Origin: Clostridia bacterium | GTDB lineage: Bacteria; Bacillota; Clostridia; Christensenellales; Aristaeellaceae | DNA: 64,000 bases | Assembly: GCA_017936765.1 (NCBI GenBank) | Contig: JAGBEX010000014.1 | Span: forward strand, 310,001-374,000 | Reading direction: 5' to 3' | Part shown: piece by piece, positions 61,616-64,000 of the stretch | Position numbering within the stretch: position 1 is the stretch's first letter | How the letters are laid out: every line of letters begins with the position of its first letter | Translations under genes and position numbers: made by a program | Notes under the pieces: generated by a model | What the model was told of the DNA's origin: nothing | The model's input: only the letters and a program-made list of their open reading frames with translations | Databases searched by the model: none

Positions 61616-62878
61616 TTACGCCTGCACGGCAGCAGGCTGTTTTTTCCACACGCGCACCTGGGTCACCCGACGCTTGTCCATCTGGGTCACCTGGCCGCTG
61701 AGTTCCTCCGTTTCAAACCGGGCGCTGACGGAGGGGATGCACCCCAGCACTTCCGCAGCCCAGCCGCCCACGGTTTCCGCCTCGAAGGTATCTTCTACCT
61801 GCAGGCTGTCCAGCAGCTCGCTCAGCTGCATACCGCCATCCACCAGGCAGGAGCCGTCCTCCAGGGGGATCACCGACTGATTCACAATGTCATGCTCGTC
61901 GTAGATCTCGCCCACAAGCTCTTCCAGCACGTCCTCCATGGTCACAATGCCTTCCGTGCCGCCGAATTCGTCCAGCACGATCACCATATGGGTCTTGGTG
62001 CTTTGAAACATCTTCAGGAGCTTGGAGATCTTCAGGGAGGAAGGTGCCATCACCGGCGCAGCCATGATCATTTTTATGTCGTTGCACCCGGCATGCTGAA
62101 GCACATAGAAGTCCTTCTCATGCAGGATGCCCACCACGTGATCCATGTCCTCATGGTATACCGGAATGCGGGAGAAGCCGCTTTCCCGGAAGATATTGGC
62201 CGCCTCTTCCATGGAGGCGGTGTCCTCCAGGGCAGTCACGTCCACACGGGGCGTCATGATGCTCAGCACATCCTGGTCGTTGAACTCAATGGCGGAGCGG
62301 ATCAGGTCGCCTTCGTGGGCATCCATGTCGCCCTCGCTCTCGGCTTCATCCACCATGGTCATCAGCTCAGCCGCGATGCGGCTCTCGTCCTCCTGGGGCT
62401 TGAACACCTTGCTGAGCAGGCTGCGCCACATTTTGAACAGCGCATTGATGGGCGTGAGCAGCTTGATGAACATATTCAGCCAGGGCGCATAGGCCATGGC
62501 AATGCGCTCCGGGGACTCCTTGGCCAGCGCCTTAGGCGAAACCTCGCCAAAGATCAGCACCAGGATCGTCATCACAACGGTGGACAGGGTAGCGCCATAG
62601 TTGCCCACCCAGGCGGTAAACAGCACCGTGGCAATGGAGGTGCCTGCAATGTTCACCACATTGTTGCCCACCAGGATGGTGGTCAGCAGACGGTCGTAGT
62701 CCTCCGCCAGCACCAGCGCAAGCTTCGCCCGGCGGTTACCTTCTGCCTGCAGGGTTTTCAGGCGCACCTTGCTCAAAGCAGAATACGACGTTTCGGCAGA
62801 GGAGAAAAAGGCAGACAGCGCCACGCAGATCAAAAGCGCAGCAAGAAGTACCCACATGGTCGTGGACATGGAGATCAA
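61616..62878 (-). CDS. CNNM/HlyC-CorC family transporter-like protein
   Basis: A 420-residue protein: N-terminal DUF21 membrane domain (about 1-190; SAFFSSAETSYSALSK, VGNNVVNIAGTSIATVL, VLIFGEVSPKALAKE), two CBS domains (MTPRVDVTALE and VVGILHEKDFY among them) and a CorC_HlyC end domain (VDGGMQLSELLDSLQVE, TVGGWAAEVLG). The family is linked to divalent cation (Mg/Co) efflux. The start is taken as TTG 62878, four bases after AAAGGA; ATG 62869 is possible but is farther from that site. Confidence 0.92.
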   Translation of the reverse strand: MISMSTTMWVLLAALLICVALSAFFSSAETSYSALSKVRLKTLQAEGNRRAKLALVLAEDYDRLLTTILVGNNVVNIAGTSIATVLFTAWVGNYGATLSTVVMTILVLIFGEVSPKALAKESPERIAMAYAPWLNMFIKLLTPINALFKMWRSLLSKVFKPQEDESRIAAELMTMVDEAESEGDMDAHEGDLIRSAIEFNDQDVLSIMTPRVDVTALEDTASMEEAANIFRESGFSRIPVYHEDMDHVVGILHEKDFYVLQHAGCNDIKMIMAAPVMAPSSLKISKLLKMFQSTKTHMVIVLDEFGGTEGIVTMEDVLEELVGEIYDEHDIVNQSVIPLEDGSCLVDGGMQLSELLDSLQVEDTFEAETVGGWAAEVLGCIPSVSARFETEELSGQVTQMDKRRVTQVRVWKKQPAAVQA

Positions 62879-63004
62879 ACATTCCTTTCAATGTTCACCA
62901 GGCGACAAAACAGGTGCTGCTCAGCAGGCCGACATCTGTCGCACAAGGGAGGTTGATCCACGAAGCTGCACTCCTTTCGCCATCATGATAGATATAGACA
63001 CGAT

Positions 63005-63033
63005 ATTATAGCATGCCATTGGGTAAAATGCAA
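63005..63033 (-). promoter_or_regulatory. sigma-A type promoter of the CNNM operon
   Basis: Minus-strand TTGCAT (63028-63033) and TATAAT (63005-63010), 17-base spacer, with TGC before the -10. The leader is about 120 bases (62879-62998) and carries palindromic segments; no known riboswitch class is recognised. Confidence 0.65.
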
Positions 63034-63073
63034 CCAAACCCCTGCTTTTGTTACCAGTTTGCGCCATTTACAC

Positions 63074-63102
63074 TTGACGATGAGGGAAAAATTTGATACA
63101 AT
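63074..63102 (+). promoter_or_regulatory. sigma-A type promoter of the last gene
   Basis: TTGACG (63074-63079) and TACAAT (63097-63102) with a 17-base spacer, about 100 bases before the ATG. Between it and the divergent CNNM promoter nothing else is seen. Confidence 0.65.
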
Positions 63103-63206
63103 TTATCCATCTGAATCTATTTATATGGAAAGCAAGTCTTTCCGCACATATGGCGGCACGGTGGCACTTGACTGCCTTATGTAATTATACAGGTGGAGGC
63201 ATTGCA

Positions 63207-64000
63207 ATGAACCTGGAGCGCGAACTGGTATTCTGCTATATCGAAGAGGATAATATTCAGCGAGCCTATTTCCGTGTGCGCCCGCTCATGACCATCAGCG
63301 GCGACGTGCAGGAGGAGGCGCAGCGCCTCTGGCCTGATGATGGCTGTCTGCGCATCGTGCCTGATCGCAACGAGCAGCATACCTTCAAGGATCGTATGCG
63401 CACCCTGGGCGGCTATTGCGTGATGAACCTGCTGGGCATCCCTGCGGATGCCAACAAGATCCGCACCAACAAGAATTACAAGCCCGACAAGGGTGAAAAA
63501 AACCAGTTCATCCTCTATTCCGACACGGTTCAGGCCCTCCCGGAGCATACCTTCTTCGAGGTCATTGAAGCCAAGGCCGCTGACTTTGCTTCCGCTGCCG
63601 AAAAGGCCGTGACGCCCCTGTTCTATATCCGCGAGGACGATACCCTCTACGGCCCCGTCCGCAAGGCCGAACCCGCTAAGCCCGAAACCGCCCAGGAAGC
63701 CGCCGGTGTACTTTATCCCCTCACCTGTCCCGATGGCAGCGAGCGCGTGCTGCTGTGCATCGAAAACAAAATTGCCGCCGCCGAAGAAGCCAAGCCTGCC
63801 GAGCAGCCCGCCGCCAAGGAAGAAGTGCTGCCCATCGGCAAGCCGCTGCAGATCCTGGATCAAAACAAGAATTTTGAAGAGACCCTGCAAAGCCTGGATC
63901 AGCCCCTGTCCAAGGGCGCAAATTTGCTGCACCAGGATGCAGAAAAGAGCATCGAAGCCGCTGCCCCCAAGGCGCCCGAGAAGCCCTTGTCCGGCACGCC
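63207..64000 (+). CDS. unknown protein, cut by the window end
   Basis: At least 264 codons, with no stop before 64000. ATG 63207 follows AGGTGGAGG. The first part (about 1-90: MNLERELVFCYIEEDNIQRAYFRV, LMTISGDVQEEAQRLWPDDGCLRIVPDRNEQ, TLGGYCVMNLLGIPADANKIR) looks like a folded cytoplasmic domain. From about 150 on, Ala/Glu/Pro-rich linkers (KAEPAKPETAQEAAG, AAEEAKPAEQPAAKEE) join short ordered segments such as VLYPLTCPDGSERVLLCIENK. I do not recognise the family. No signal peptide is seen. Confidence 0.75.
   Translation, partial: MNLERELVFCYIEEDNIQRAYFRVRPLMTISGDVQEEAQRLWPDDGCLRIVPDRNEQHTFKDRMRTLGGYCVMNLLGIPADANKIRTNKNYKPDKGEKNQFILYSDTVQALPEHTFFEVIEAKAADFASAAEKAVTPLFYIREDDTLYGPVRKAEPAKPETAQEAAGVLYPLTCPDGSERVLLCIENKIAAAEEAKPAEQPAAKEEVLPIGKPLQILDQNKNFEETLQSLDQPLSKGANLLHQDAEKSIEAAAPKAPEKPLSGT

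Noticed and set aside
1..64000. tRNA, rRNA, CRISPR, prophage, transposase or toxin-antitoxin genes
   Set aside because: Looked for typical tRNA T-arm sequence, regular direct repeats and transposase or phage motifs; none was seen.

Overview
The window reads as a GC-rich chromosomal segment of an endospore-forming member of the Clostridia (Gram-positive Firmicutes). This rests on the complete spoIIAA-spoIIAB-sigF operon, a T-box leader, Asp23/Gls24, ScpA/ScpB, the YerC-PcrA-LigA gene order known from Bacillus subtilis, a type III glutamine synthetase and two likely spore-coat genes. The finer taxonomy is inference. I see no rRNA, tRNA, CRISPR array, prophage or intact insertion sequence. Long antisense open frames are common because of the codon bias and were left out.

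Layout. 0.07-4 kb: Asp23-like protein, then a tyrosine T-box operon (aminotransferase, tyrS, YigZ). 4-9.6 kb: MacA/MacB-type efflux genes, a two-component system, and a small alarmone synthetase overlapping the kinase gene. 9.6-11.7 kb: small DMT transporter and the forespore sigma-F operon. 11.7-20.4 kb: deoD, ygiQ, a TetR regulator, ferredoxin, sbcDC and a cysteine-rich likely coat protein. 20.4-27 kb (minus): alanine racemase, M20 peptidase, D-aminopeptidase, LD-carboxypeptidase, site-2 protease, scpAB and a copper-chaperone-like protein. 27-32 kb: a GerQ-like gene, then ligA, pcrA and yerC on the minus strand. 32-37.3 kb: glnN and a TrpXYZ-type ABC transporter. 37.5-45.2 kb: hemicellulose genes (GH39, MBL hydrolase, GH67, GH2). 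45.3-49.5 kb (minus): a four-gene export/envelope module (phosphodiester glycosidase, divergent Lgt-like protein, secreted PIG-L deacetylase, GLUG-like protein). 49.8-53.3 kb: beta-CASP nuclease, P1 peptidase and a PuuD-like amidotransferase. 53.4-59.5 kb: oligopeptide ABC operon. 59.6-62.9 kb (minus): CNNM transporter, an unlisted 39-residue membrane protein, CapA and a GNAT enzyme. 63.2 kb to the end: a partial unknown gene.

How the parts fit. Peptide handling recurs: an Opp importer, several peptidases, and an alr/dppA/ldcA group that looks like peptidoglycan-peptide salvage. Both ABC transporters place a terminator-like hairpin between the binding-protein gene and the permease gene. Both binding proteins have a plain N-terminal membrane anchor with no lipobox. 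The most unusual pieces are the Lgt-like protein missing the conserved His of Lgt inside the export module, stacked palindromes in the 49.6 kb divergent promoter, a hairpin-rich repeat-like block at 37.34-37.55 kb, and the operator-like palindromes ahead of the efflux and GH67 genes.
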